Shown here: piece by piece, positions 33,361 to 41,889 of the stretch
Layout of the letters: each line of letters starts with the position of its first letter
Position numbering within the stretch: the first letter of the stretch is position 1
Source of the DNA: JACPFJ01 sp036504875
Lineage (GTDB): Bacteria; Desulfobacterota; Desulfuromonadia; Geobacterales; Pseudopelobacteraceae
Assembly: GCA_036504875.1 (NCBI GenBank)
Contig: DASXUK010000002.1
Span: forward strand, 1 to 64,000
Length of the DNA: 64,000 bases
Direction of reading: 5' to 3'
Program-made: the position numbers and the translations under genes
The notes under the pieces: model-generated
Database searches by the model: none
Told to the model about the DNA's origin: nothing
Seen by the model: the letters and a program-made list of their open reading frames with translations, nothing else

Positions 33361-34314
33361 TCAATTGAAAGAGGCTTCCATAACAGCATATACCTGGGCT
33401 TTAACCACTTCCAATGTTCCGTCCACTGTGCAACCGGCAGCATTATGGTGCCCACCGCCGCCAAGCAGGGCAGCAAAATCAGCCACATTGACCTTGCCTT
33501 TGGAGCGGAAGCCGACCTTGTATCTCTGTTCATTGATCTGCCGGAAGAAGATTGCCACTTCCACCCCTTTGATCGAGCGGGGATAGTTGACAAACCCATC
33601 CGTCAATTCAGAATCAGCATCGACCTGAGTGAACATATCGGTGGTAACGGTTATCGAGGCTACCTGGCCACCCTTGATCACATCCAGGGTGGCCAGTGCC
33701 AGCGATAACAGCTCAAGGCGTTTTAAAGGCTGATTTTCATATATTTGTTCTGCAACATCCCAGGCATTGATACCACAGTCAACCATTTCCCCGGCAATAG
33801 CAAAGGCCTCGCGATTAGAGTTTGAGTAATGGAAGGAACCGGTATCGGTGACAATCGAAATATACAGGCACAGTGCTGTTTCCAGGTCAAACTGATAGCC
33901 ATAAGCGGATAGAATCCGGTATACCAATACCCCTGTTGCGGCTGCCTGAGGATCAATCAGGTTATAAGCGCCAAATGACTCGCATCCGAGATGATGATCC
34001 AGGTTGATATATTTCCCGACCCGCTTGAACTGTGAAAAAGCCTTGCCTGCTCGGCTAAATTCACCTATATCCAAAACAAAAGCCAGATCAAAATCCTGGT
34101 CTGGAACGTGCAATTGAACTGTTTCGACACCCGGCATGAAGGCGTATAATTCGGGGACCGGATCACACAGGTGAACGCAAACCTCTTTACCGATCTTGCG
34201 CAGAAAAGAGGCCAGCGCCAATGTGGAGCCGATAGCATCGCCATCCGGATTTTCATGGGAGGTCAACAGAAATGATCTGGCAGAATCTATCTCATTAATT
34301 ATTTTCTGTATCAT
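33361..34314 (-). CDS. nrnA: DHH phosphoesterase NrnA (nanoRNase/pAp phosphatase)
   Basis: 317 residues. It degrades very short RNAs and dephosphorylates pAp. DHH motifs with Mn ligands: HENPDGDAIGS (Asp24 and Asp26), LDIGEFSRAG, NLDHHLGCESFG, and DTGSFHYSNS. The C-terminal DHHA1 domain ends in GGGGHHNAAGC. The start overlaps the rbfA stop by 20 bases. Its place between rbfA and truB is a standard order in this phylum. Confidence 0.93.
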   Translation of the reverse strand: MIQKIINEIDSARSFLLTSHENPDGDAIGSTLALASFLRKIGKEVCVHLCDPVPELYAFMPGVETVQLHVPDQDFDLAFVLDIGEFSRAGKAFSQFKRVGKYINLDHHLGCESFGAYNLIDPQAAATGVLVYRILSAYGYQFDLETALCLYISIVTDTGSFHYSNSNREAFAIAGEMVDCGINAWDVAEQIYENQPLKRLELLSLALATLDVIKGGQVASITVTTDMFTQVDADSELTDGFVNYPRSIKGVEVAIFFRQINEQRYKVGFRSKGKVNVADFAALLGGGGHHNAAGCTVDGTLEVVKAQVYAVMEASFN

Positions 34315-34663
34315 CTTCTTTATGCTCTGTAACGATCTCTTTTAAAATGGCATCAATGCGGTTACCGTAGTCCTGAGAGCGGTCGTATTTGAAGACGATC
34401 TCCGGCACGTGGCGGATGGTCAGGACACTTGCTAATTCTTTACGAATGTAACCTTTGGCGCTATTCAAGCCGATTTCGCTGTTCTTTTTTGCATCTTCAT
34501 CACCGATTACAGTGAAAAAAATCTTGGACAGCGCCAGATCAGTGTTAACCTCGACAGCAGTGATAGTTACAAAACCGATCCGTGGGTCATTAAGTCCTCG
34601 GCTGAGGATAGAAGAAACCGTCTCGTGAATAGTCTCGGCGACCTTTTCTGATCGTTTACTCAT
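34295..34663 (-). CDS. rbfA: Ribosome-binding factor A
   Basis: 122 residues. It assists 16S rRNA 5' end maturation on the 30S subunit. The KH-like fold pattern is visible: RSEKVAETIHETVSSIL, LNDPRIGFVTITAVEV, RHVPEIVFKYDRSQDYG. TAGGTG precedes the ATG. It lies 18 bases after infB. Confidence 0.95.
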   Translation of the reverse strand: MSKRSEKVAETIHETVSSILSRGLNDPRIGFVTITAVEVNTDLALSKIFFTVIGDEDAKKNSEIGLNSAKGYIRKELASVLTIRHVPEIVFKYDRSQDYGNRIDAILKEIVTEHKEDDTENN

Positions 34664-34681
34664 ATAGGCACCTACTATTGT

Positions 34682-37336
34682 TTAAAGTTTGGTTGCAATT
34701 TTCTCAATTTCAAAGGCCTCGATTATATCACCGATCTTGATGTCATTATAGTTCTCAAGTCCGATACCGCACTCATAGCCGGTAGCCACCTCTTTGATAT
34801 CGTCCTTGAAGCGTCTGAGCGAAGACATTTTTCCTTCGTAGACAACCACGTTGTCACGCAACAATCGTACCTGTGAGTTACGGAACACCTTGCCATCCAG
34901 GACATAACAACCGGCAACATTGCCAATCTTGGGCACTGAGAAGACCTCGCGTACTTCGACCCGTCCAAGGAACTTCTCTTTGAGGGTCGGCTCCAGGAGA
35001 CCTTCCATGGCCTTCTTCACATCCTCGACAGCATCATAAATGATGCTGTACAAGCGGACATCGACACCCTCTTTCTCTGCCAACCCCTGGGCCTTCACCT
35101 CAGGGCGGACGTTGAAGCCAATGATGATGGCGCTGGATGCCGCGGCCAGATTAACGTCGGTTTCGGTAACCGCACCGACCGCCGAGTGAATAACATTGAG
35201 TCGTACCGCTTCAGTGGAAAGCTTGCGAAGGGACTCGCTGACAGCCTCGACCGAACCCTGTACATCGCCTTTGACGATAACATTGAGGTCTTTGACTTCG
35301 CCACTCTGGATCCGTTTGTAGAGATCTTCCAGAGACAACTTGGTGTGCTTGGCCAGTTCGACCTCGCGCATTTTTATCTGGCGCAGAGTAGCAATCTCTT
35401 TGGCCTGTTTCTCATCTTTCATGGAAACGAAAACATCACCAGCATCAGGCACACCGGAAAGACCGACCAGCTCGACCGGCATAGATGGACCAGCCTCGAT
35501 TACCTTTTCTCCGCGATCATTCTGCATCGCCCTGACACGGCCGGAATGAACTCCAACCACGCAGTAGTCTCCATTTTTAAGGGTACCTTCCTGCACCAGA
35601 ACAGTCGCCACTGGTCCACGACCCTTGTCAAGTCGAGCTTCAACAACGGTTCCTTTGGCCTGTTTGGCAGGATTGGCAACCAGATCCATCATATCTGCCT
35701 GTAATAATACCATCTCCAACAGTTCTTCCAGGTTAAGCCGTTTTTTGGCAGAAACCTCAACCATGGTGGTGTCGCCACCCCATTCGGAGGAAACCAGCCC
35801 GTATTCCATCAACTCCCTTTTCACCTGATCAGGGCGGGCATCCGGCTTGTCAACTTTGTTAACCGCAACAATAATCGGCACTTCAGCTGCCTTGGAGTGA
35901 TTAATCGCTTCACGGGTCTGCGGCATAACACCATCATCGGCGGCCACAACCAGAATAACAATGTCGGTTACCTTGGCCCCACGGGCACGCATGGCAGTAA
36001 AGGCCTCATGACCGGGAGTATCGAGGAAAGTGATCTTCCGACCGTTGAGCTCGACATCATAGGCGCCGATATGCTGGGTAATACCGCCTGCCTCGCCGGC
36101 AATCACGTTTGCTTCCCGAATAGCATCCAGAAGAGATGTCTTGCCGTGGTCAACGTGGCCCATGATGGTTACAACCGGTGGCCTTTTTTCAAGAGTTTCC
36201 GGCGCATCCGGCGTTGATTCTAGTATTTCGTCCAGGTCGACTGCAACGTTCTCAACCTCATAACCATATTCAGAAGCGAGGATCACTGCGGTGTCAAAAT
36301 CAAGCGGATGATTAATGGTAACCATCATTCCCATTTTCATCAGTGACTTGATCAGGTCATTGGCCTTGATACCCATGCGCTTGGCCAGTTCACCAACACT
36401 AATGGTTTCAGATATTTTGATTATACGTTTGATAGCTTTGGGAATTGTGATCTCAGTTTTACGGGTTTCGGATACGACTTTTTCGCGACTTTTTTTCTTG
36501 GAGCCTTTATAGACAGGGTCAAAGATCCGTTCACGTTTTTCAATGACCTCGTTTTTGCGCGGCTGCAGCTCTTTTTTCTTGGCTGCAGGAGGGCCACCTT
36601 TTTTGCCACCCTTGGCGTTATCGGTGTATCCCCCGGCAGGCCCCTTGCCGCCAACTTTGCGACGATCTTCTGCTCCCGGAGGTGAAGCGGGTGCAATCGG
36701 TACCTGTTTCATGCGTGACCGATCTTGCTCAGTTGTGGCAGCCGGTGCAGCAGCTGGCCTTCTTTGACCTGAGTCGGCCGGGCGCGAGGCAGCAGGAGGC
36801 CGCGGCGCAGAAGGACGCTGCGGAGCTCCGGTGGTCTCTCTCGGGGGCACCACGCGGGTCGGCCTGTTGGTAACGCCTGGGATCTCCATACGTCCAAGGA
36901 TGCGTGCCTGGTTTGGTCCCAATTTAACAGGCTCAACAGGCGGCGCAGGTTTTTCGGCAGGAACTGGTTCAGCTGCTTTTTCAGCAGTTGCAGGTTTTTC
37001 CGGAACAACTATTTGTTCAGCAGCCTTTTTTTCAGGCTCGGCCGGCTGCATAATCTCCACCGGCGGCTCGACCTTAGGAGCTTCCAGAACAGGAGGCACT
37101 TCTTCCACCGGCGCAACTACAGCCTTGGCACGGCGTCGAATTATATTGGTGGTAACCCTGACTTCATCAGTGTTGCCCTCTTTAGGTTGTGGACTGGTCA
37201 TTCTGCTGACAAGTTCTTCCTCTACCAGCGAGGTGCCTGTTTTGGCATCAACACCGAGCTCTTTCAGGCGGGACAACACCTCGCGGGTTTCAAGCCCCAA
37301 CCGTTCAGCCAGGTTATTTACACGTATCTTAGTCAT
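34682..37336 (-). CDS. infB: Translation initiation factor IF-2
   Basis: 884 residues. A GTPase that places initiator tRNA on the ribosome. The long N-terminal half (about 60-300) is disordered and rich in Pro, Ala, Glu and Lys, as is common in this lineage. N-terminal IF2_N modules lie at both ends of it. The G domain has GHVDHGKTSLLD, DTPGHEAF and NKVDKP; beta-barrel domains II and IV and the central domain III follow. GGAGGTG precedes the ATG. It lies 5 bases after the YlxR/L7Ae gene. Confidence 0.97.
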   Translation of the reverse strand: MTKIRVNNLAERLGLETREVLSRLKELGVDAKTGTSLVEEELVSRMTSPQPKEGNTDEVRVTTNIIRRRAKAVVAPVEEVPPVLEAPKVEPPVEIMQPAEPEKKAAEQIVVPEKPATAEKAAEPVPAEKPAPPVEPVKLGPNQARILGRMEIPGVTNRPTRVVPPRETTGAPQRPSAPRPPAASRPADSGQRRPAAAPAATTEQDRSRMKQVPIAPASPPGAEDRRKVGGKGPAGGYTDNAKGGKKGGPPAAKKKELQPRKNEVIEKRERIFDPVYKGSKKKSREKVVSETRKTEITIPKAIKRIIKISETISVGELAKRMGIKANDLIKSLMKMGMMVTINHPLDFDTAVILASEYGYEVENVAVDLDEILESTPDAPETLEKRPPVVTIMGHVDHGKTSLLDAIREANVIAGEAGGITQHIGAYDVELNGRKITFLDTPGHEAFTAMRARGAKVTDIVILVVAADDGVMPQTREAINHSKAAEVPIIVAVNKVDKPDARPDQVKRELMEYGLVSSEWGGDTTMVEVSAKKRLNLEELLEMVLLQADMMDLVANPAKQAKGTVVEARLDKGRGPVATVLVQEGTLKNGDYCVVGVHSGRVRAMQNDRGEKVIEAGPSMPVELVGLSGVPDAGDVFVSMKDEKQAKEIATLRQIKMREVELAKHTKLSLEDLYKRIQSGEVKDLNVIVKGDVQGSVEAVSESLRKLSTEAVRLNVIHSAVGAVTETDVNLAAASSAIIIGFNVRPEVKAQGLAEKEGVDVRLYSIIYDAVEDVKKAMEGLLEPTLKEKFLGRVEVREVFSVPKIGNVAGCYVLDGKVFRNSQVRLLRDNVVVYEGKMSSLRRFKDDIKEVATGYECGIGLENYNDIKIGDIIEAFEIEKIATKL

Positions 37337-37341
37337 AGGTC

Positions 37342-37941
37342 CTACACCTCCCCCAGGAAGTTTCTGTATCGTTTAATTACGCTGGCCAGCTCTTTCACAA
37401 AGCCGCCAGATTTCACAGCAAACGCGCTTCGAGGCGCTTTGCCGAGTATGGCCCCAATTTCGTCCTTTGTCAGGATGTAAACGCAAGGTATGCTGTTCAC
37501 ATCGGCAATCATTTTAATTTTTATGCCTATAACATCTGAAACATCTGTAGCAATAACCACAAATCCGGGCTTATGGGCACTTCGGATTGCGTCGCTGACC
37601 ATCGCACCGCCTGAGACAATTTTCCCGGCTCGATTAGCCAATCCTAAAAAACCCAGTACACGTTCCTTTAGTAAACCGGCCACCCCTTCAACAACCTTTT
37701 CAGGCGGCGGAACATGAACATCCTGCTTGAAAGCCCGGTTGAATTGTCGCTGTTTACATGCATCGAGCAGGCAGGTCGAGTTGATGCAGGTGTAAGCACC
37801 TCGTCCCGGCAATTTAGCATCCACGTCGGGGGTCACTTCACCCTGAGGCGAAAGGACAAACCGAATCAGTTGACCTTTATCCCTTGCAGTGCGACAGCCT
37901 AAACAGCTTCGCTGGGGCGCTTCATGACTCTTTCGTGACAT
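37342..37941 (-). CDS. YlxR (DUF448) fused to an L7Ae/L30e-type domain
   Basis: 199 residues with two RNA-binding domains that are separate proteins (YlxR and YlxQ) in Bacillus. Residues 1-90 are YlxR (RSCLGCRTARDKGQLIRFV, LPGRGAYTC). Residues 105-199 are the L7Ae-like part (GLANRAGKIVSGGAMVSDAIR). Both belong to the nusA-infB cluster and are thought to bind RNA or the transcription machinery. Six bases separate it from infB and nine from nusA. Confidence 0.88.
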   Translation of the reverse strand: MSRKSHEAPQRSCLGCRTARDKGQLIRFVLSPQGEVTPDVDAKLPGRGAYTCINSTCLLDACKQRQFNRAFKQDVHVPPPEKVVEGVAGLLKERVLGFLGLANRAGKIVSGGAMVSDAIRSAHKPGFVVIATDVSDVIGIKIKMIADVNSIPCVYILTKDEIGAILGKAPRSAFAVKSGGFVKELASVIKRYRNFLGEV

Positions 37942-37950
37942 ACTTATTGA

Positions 37951-39111
37951 CTACTCCACTGCCTCTTCGATAGCTGCTTCGACCGGTTTTTCGACAGGCT
38001 CGGACTCGGATGCTTCATCAGCAGGCTCTTCCTGGGTACCATCAAAGGAGGCGTATTCCTGCAGCTCTGCCTCAGCAGCCTTGGATTCGCTCTTGATATC
38101 GATACGGCAGCCGGTCAGTCGTGCTGCCAGGCTGACGTTCTGGCCCCGCTTGCCGATTGCCAGCGAGAGCTGGTCATCTGCCACAACCACTTCAAGATTG
38201 CGATTCTCCTCATCAACAAACACCTTGGAAACCTGGGCTGGCGAAAGGGAATTGCAAGCAAAACGGGCAATGTCTTCGGACCAGGGAATAATATCGATTT
38301 TCTCTCCGCGTAATTCAGAAACTACATTCTGGACACGGGCACCGCGCATACCAACGCAGGCGCCAACCGGGTCAACATCCGAATCATTGGAAGAAACCGC
38401 CAACTTGGCACGGCTACCTGGATCACGCACGATAGCATTGATTTCCACAATCCCCTCGGCAATCTCGGGCACCTCGGCCTCAAAAAGCTTGGCCAGCATG
38501 CTGGGATGAGTTCGGGAAAGGATAATCTGCGGGCCTTTGGTAGTCATTCTAATATCTGTAATGATTGCCCGAATGCGGTCTCCAGGACGATAAACCTCGC
38601 GCGGCATCTGCTCCTTGGAAGGAAGAATCGCCTCGGCCCGGCCCAGATCAACCAGCAAATCGCCTTTTTCAAAACGTCGTACCATGCCGGTGATAATCTC
38701 CCACTGGCGATCGCTGTACTCGTTGAAGATGGTCTCCCGCTCCGCCTCTCGAACCTTCTGGATGATAACCTGCTTGGCGGTCTGGGCCGCAATGCGGCTA
38801 AAACCGCTCGCGTCCAGTTTTTCACCGAGCGAATCGCCTATCTCGACATCCGGATCGATCTCGCGGGCCTCTTCCAAGGTGATTTCCTTGTAGGAATCCT
38901 GAACCTCGTCTACCACGATCACAAACTCGAACAGCTCCACCTCACCTGAATCAGGGTTGTAGCGGGCCTCAAGGTCACGGGTATTGCGGTACTTTTTGTT
39001 GGCAGCAGTCAAAACCGCCTGCTCCATGGCTTCCAGAACCACCTGCCGATCGATTCCCTTTTCCTTTACAATCTGCTCGATGGCATGCTTGATGCTGATA
39101 TTTGTTTCCAC
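37951..39111 (-). CDS. nusA: Transcription termination/antitermination factor NusA
   Basis: 386 residues from a GTG with AAGGAGAAG upstream. It modulates RNA polymerase pausing. The N-terminal domain (about 1-130) binds polymerase; S1 is at about 135-200 (WEIITGMVRRFEKGDLLVDL); two KH domains follow (GACVGMRGARVQNV and IGKRGQNVSLAARL). The C-terminal tail is short and acidic (PADEASESEP), without the two extra acidic repeats of E. coli NusA. Confidence 0.96.
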   Translation of the reverse strand: METNISIKHAIEQIVKEKGIDRQVVLEAMEQAVLTAANKKYRNTRDLEARYNPDSGEVELFEFVIVVDEVQDSYKEITLEEAREIDPDVEIGDSLGEKLDASGFSRIAAQTAKQVIIQKVREAERETIFNEYSDRQWEIITGMVRRFEKGDLLVDLGRAEAILPSKEQMPREVYRPGDRIRAIITDIRMTTKGPQIILSRTHPSMLAKLFEAEVPEIAEGIVEINAIVRDPGSRAKLAVSSNDSDVDPVGACVGMRGARVQNVVSELRGEKIDIIPWSEDIARFACNSLSPAQVSKVFVDEENRNLEVVVADDQLSLAIGKRGQNVSLAARLTGCRIDIKSESKAAEAELQEYASFDGTQEEPADEASESEPVEKPVEAAIEEAVE

Positions 39112-39208
39112 GGTTGCTTCTCCTTGCTGATTTATATGAAATCAGATCAACATATTAATCTTTTGTCAACACACAGCTAACATGAAGATTAACCTGCCTA
39201 CTAGAATT

Positions 39209-39694
39209 TTATAACTGGAACTCAAGATTGGCCTTGGCAATCCGCTCCAATGGGATGGAGGCAGTCTGTCCTTCGGTTAATCTAATAACTACGACACCAT
39301 TTTGCAGGCCTAGCAGGTGCCCCAGAAATGTCTTGCGGCGATTACCGGCATCATCTTGAAATGGTTCATAGGTCTTGATTCTTATGAGGCGTCCAACAAA
39401 ACGATCGTAATCAGCGGGTTTTTTCAACGGACGGTCGAGACCAGGCGATGACACCTCAAGATTGTAACTGACCGGGATAAAATCCTCTACATCGATGATC
39501 GCCGACAACTCGCGACTTAAATCCGCGCAATCATCCAGATTAACGCCACCCTCTTTGTCTATGAACAGGCGCAGCACAGATTCCCTGCCGCTACGCTTGT
39601 ACTCGATATCCACCAGCTCAAGATGCATTGACTCAAGGATCGGCTGAGCCAGAACAATGACCTTTTCTATAACATCTTCTTTTTGTTGTACCAT
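39209..39694 (-). CDS. rimP: Ribosome maturation factor RimP
   Basis: 161 residues. It is needed for 30S maturation. The N-terminal alpha/beta domain has LELVDIEYKRSGRESVLRLF and the family loop VSSPGLDRPLKKP. The C-terminal SH3-like domain follows (GHLLGLQNGVVVIRL). First gene of the nusA-infB run. A terminator for the upstream ATPase gene lies just before it. Confidence 0.95.
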   Translation of the reverse strand: MVQQKEDVIEKVIVLAQPILESMHLELVDIEYKRSGRESVLRLFIDKEGGVNLDDCADLSRELSAIIDVEDFIPVSYNLEVSSPGLDRPLKKPADYDRFVGRLIRIKTYEPFQDDAGNRRKTFLGHLLGLQNGVVVIRLTEGQTASIPLERIAKANLEFQL

Positions 39695-39704
39695 AAGACA
39701 TTAC

Positions 39705-39739
39705 CCAATAAAAAAAGTGAGCCTTGCGAGCTCACTTTT
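39705..39739 (-). terminator. Rho-independent terminator of the GspE-like gene
   Basis: The ten-pair stem AAAAGTGAGC/GCTCACTTTT is followed on the minus strand by TTTATTGGG; it sits 19 bases before rimP. Confidence 0.8.
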
Positions 39740-39857
39740 CAAGTGAACAAAAATTGTAGAGTTTATTTAACACACATAAACTGCCAATAGCAAGTTTTTT
39801 TTAGCATTAAAAGGCTCCTGTAGCGGATCCAAAAGCTAAAAAAGGTATCTCGGGGAG

Positions 39858-41792
39858 TTACTTAATACAAACCCGTCGTACTTCGTGAATATCGGTCAAT
39901 CCTTGAAATACTTTTAAAATTCCATCCTGCTTCAGGCTTGTCATTCCATCCACTGCCGCCTGTTCACGGACACTGTCGGTGTCGGACCTTCGTTTGATGA
40001 GACTTTTTAGTTTGCTTGTGCATTCCAAAACTTCATGAATACCAAGCCGTCCACGATAGCCGCTGTGTCCGCAACGACTGCAACCAACAGCCCTGGACAT
40101 GTTCAGATCAGCCAGGCCGAGTCCGGTAAAAGCAAAATCTTCACGACCATATTCATCGATGATCTCGTTAATTTCGGTCTCGTTGGCATGATAGCTTTCC
40201 TTGCATTCCGAACATAAACAGCGTGCCAAACGCTGAGCCAGGATGCAGAGCAATGAATCCGAAAAACTATAAGGATCCAGTCCCATTTCCAGAAGGCGAG
40301 TGACCGTTTCAGGCGCCGAATTAGTATGCAGCGTTGAAAAAACCAGATGTCCGGTTAAGGACGCTTCTATCGCAGTGCTGGCAGTCTCTTCGTCTCGCAT
40401 CTCACCAACCATGATTACATCCGGATCGAGACGAAGGAAAGAGCGCAGCGCAGAAGCAAATGTGAAACCGATGCGGGAATTTACCTGTACCTGCCGCAGG
40501 CCCGGCTGGGTAATTTCGACAGGATCCTCGGCGGTCCATATCTTTCGATTGGGAGAGTTGATCATAGCCAGCCCGGAGTGAAGCGTGGTCGTTTTTCCCG
40601 ACCCCGTAGGTCCGACAACCAAAATCAGGCCATGAGGACTATTAATCGACTCTTCAAAAACGCGCGCATTCCTGTCGGTCAGGCCCAAATGACTGAAAGA
40701 TAGCGGCTCACCTCCGGCCAGGACCCTGATAACAACATCTTCCAGCCCACCGACAGTCGGCATGGTGGCAACACGCAGTTCAGTATCCAGTGGTCCGAAT
40801 TTTTTAAATTCGATCTTACCGTCCTGGGGCTTACGCCGTTCGGCTATATCCAGATCAGCCATTATCTTTATGCGGGAAGGAATAGCAAATTTATATTTAT
40901 AAGGGATCCTCTGGTAGATGGTGCACTGCCCATCAACCCTGGTTCGGACAACAACATCTTTTTTACCGGGGTAAGGTTCGATATGAATATCGGAGGCCTT
41001 GCTCAGATAGGCATCATAGATGATTTTGTTAACCAGCTTAACAATAACGCTGTCCTTCTCGGTGACCTTTTTGGTTTCCTCTTCAACCTCCGGTTCATCC
41101 GAGCCGGATGATTTACTCAACAGCTCGACAATGCTGTCGGGAACTATATCGAGATTGACCTCGTCACTGGCAGTTGCCGTACTGACAAAGTCAATATTAT
41201 AGAGTCTTTTAAGGACCTTATAGATGTCGGATTCTGTAGCAATTGCCGAGATAATCTTCAGACGAATACTGTCTTCCAGTTCCCGGATATCATGATTTTT
41301 GAGAGGATGCGCCATGGCCAGAGTAAGCGTATTACCGATTTTTGAAATCGGTGCAATTCTCTGCTTTTGGGCATAAACAGCGCTTATGTAACGAGAGAGA
41401 GAGAGTTCCAGATCCATTGAATTTATATGCACGTAAGGCAGGTCAAATTGAACTGCAACAGCCTTGGCAAGCTGTTCTTCATCAACATAGCGCAACTTGA
41501 GCAGGGCCTTTTCAAAAGTTATATCATTTTGCTTGCTGATTTCCTTGGCATGGACAAGCTTTTGGTGATCAACAACACCCTCTTTCATAAGTATATCGGT
41601 CAGTTTTCTGCGTTTGTTTTTTTGATCAAGTACAAAGCTAAGATCGCTCTCCTTGATATATCCGAGCTTACAAAGAAGTTGCCCAATCGGCTGATCAGGA
41701 AACACTTTTTGCAACTCTAGAGCTTCGGTCACCTGCTCCAAGGTAATTAATTTTTGTTCAACTAAAAGCTCACCAACCTTTTTGATGACCAT
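39858..41792 (-). CDS. GspE/PilB-type assembly ATPase with tandem N-terminal modules
   Basis: 644 residues. A hexameric ATPase that drives a type II secretion or type IV pilus system. Walker A GPTGSGKTTT (394-403), Asp box near DIHIEPYPG, Walker B FLRLDPDVIMVGEMRD, His box TGHLVFSTLHTN, and a CxxC...CxxC zinc site. The N terminus carries two GspE/MshE-type modules, about 1-60 and 61-120, with four motif copies (for example VGELLVEQKLITLEQV and ILMKEGVVDHQKL). MshE-type modules bind c-di-GMP; here several signature Arg/Gly positions are altered. The zinc site argues for GspE over PilT. Own terminator; no other secretion gene adjoins. Confidence 0.88.
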   Translation of the reverse strand: MVIKKVGELLVEQKLITLEQVTEALELQKVFPDQPIGQLLCKLGYIKESDLSFVLDQKNKRRKLTDILMKEGVVDHQKLVHAKEISKQNDITFEKALLKLRYVDEEQLAKAVAVQFDLPYVHINSMDLELSLSRYISAVYAQKQRIAPISKIGNTLTLAMAHPLKNHDIRELEDSIRLKIISAIATESDIYKVLKRLYNIDFVSTATASDEVNLDIVPDSIVELLSKSSGSDEPEVEEETKKVTEKDSVIVKLVNKIIYDAYLSKASDIHIEPYPGKKDVVVRTRVDGQCTIYQRIPYKYKFAIPSRIKIMADLDIAERRKPQDGKIEFKKFGPLDTELRVATMPTVGGLEDVVIRVLAGGEPLSFSHLGLTDRNARVFEESINSPHGLILVVGPTGSGKTTTLHSGLAMINSPNRKIWTAEDPVEITQPGLRQVQVNSRIGFTFASALRSFLRLDPDVIMVGEMRDEETASTAIEASLTGHLVFSTLHTNSAPETVTRLLEMGLDPYSFSDSLLCILAQRLARCLCSECKESYHANETEINEIIDEYGREDFAFTGLGLADLNMSRAVGCSRCGHSGYRGRLGIHEVLECTSKLKSLIKRRSDTDSVREQAAVDGMTSLKQDGILKVFQGLTDIHEVRRVCIK

Positions 41793-41814
41793 AATCCTCT
41801 CAATTTCACTGCAT

Positions 41815-41850
41815 TAGGATAAAAAAAAAGCCCGCACTGTTAATACGAGC
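41815..41850 (-). terminator. Rho-independent terminator of the LysM gene
   Basis: The seven-pair stem GCTCGTA/TGCGGGC (two G-T pairs) is followed by a run of nine T on the minus strand. Confidence 0.75.
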
Positions 41851-41889
41851 CTTTTATAGCAGAAAAAATGGCTAAATTAAATCATAGTT

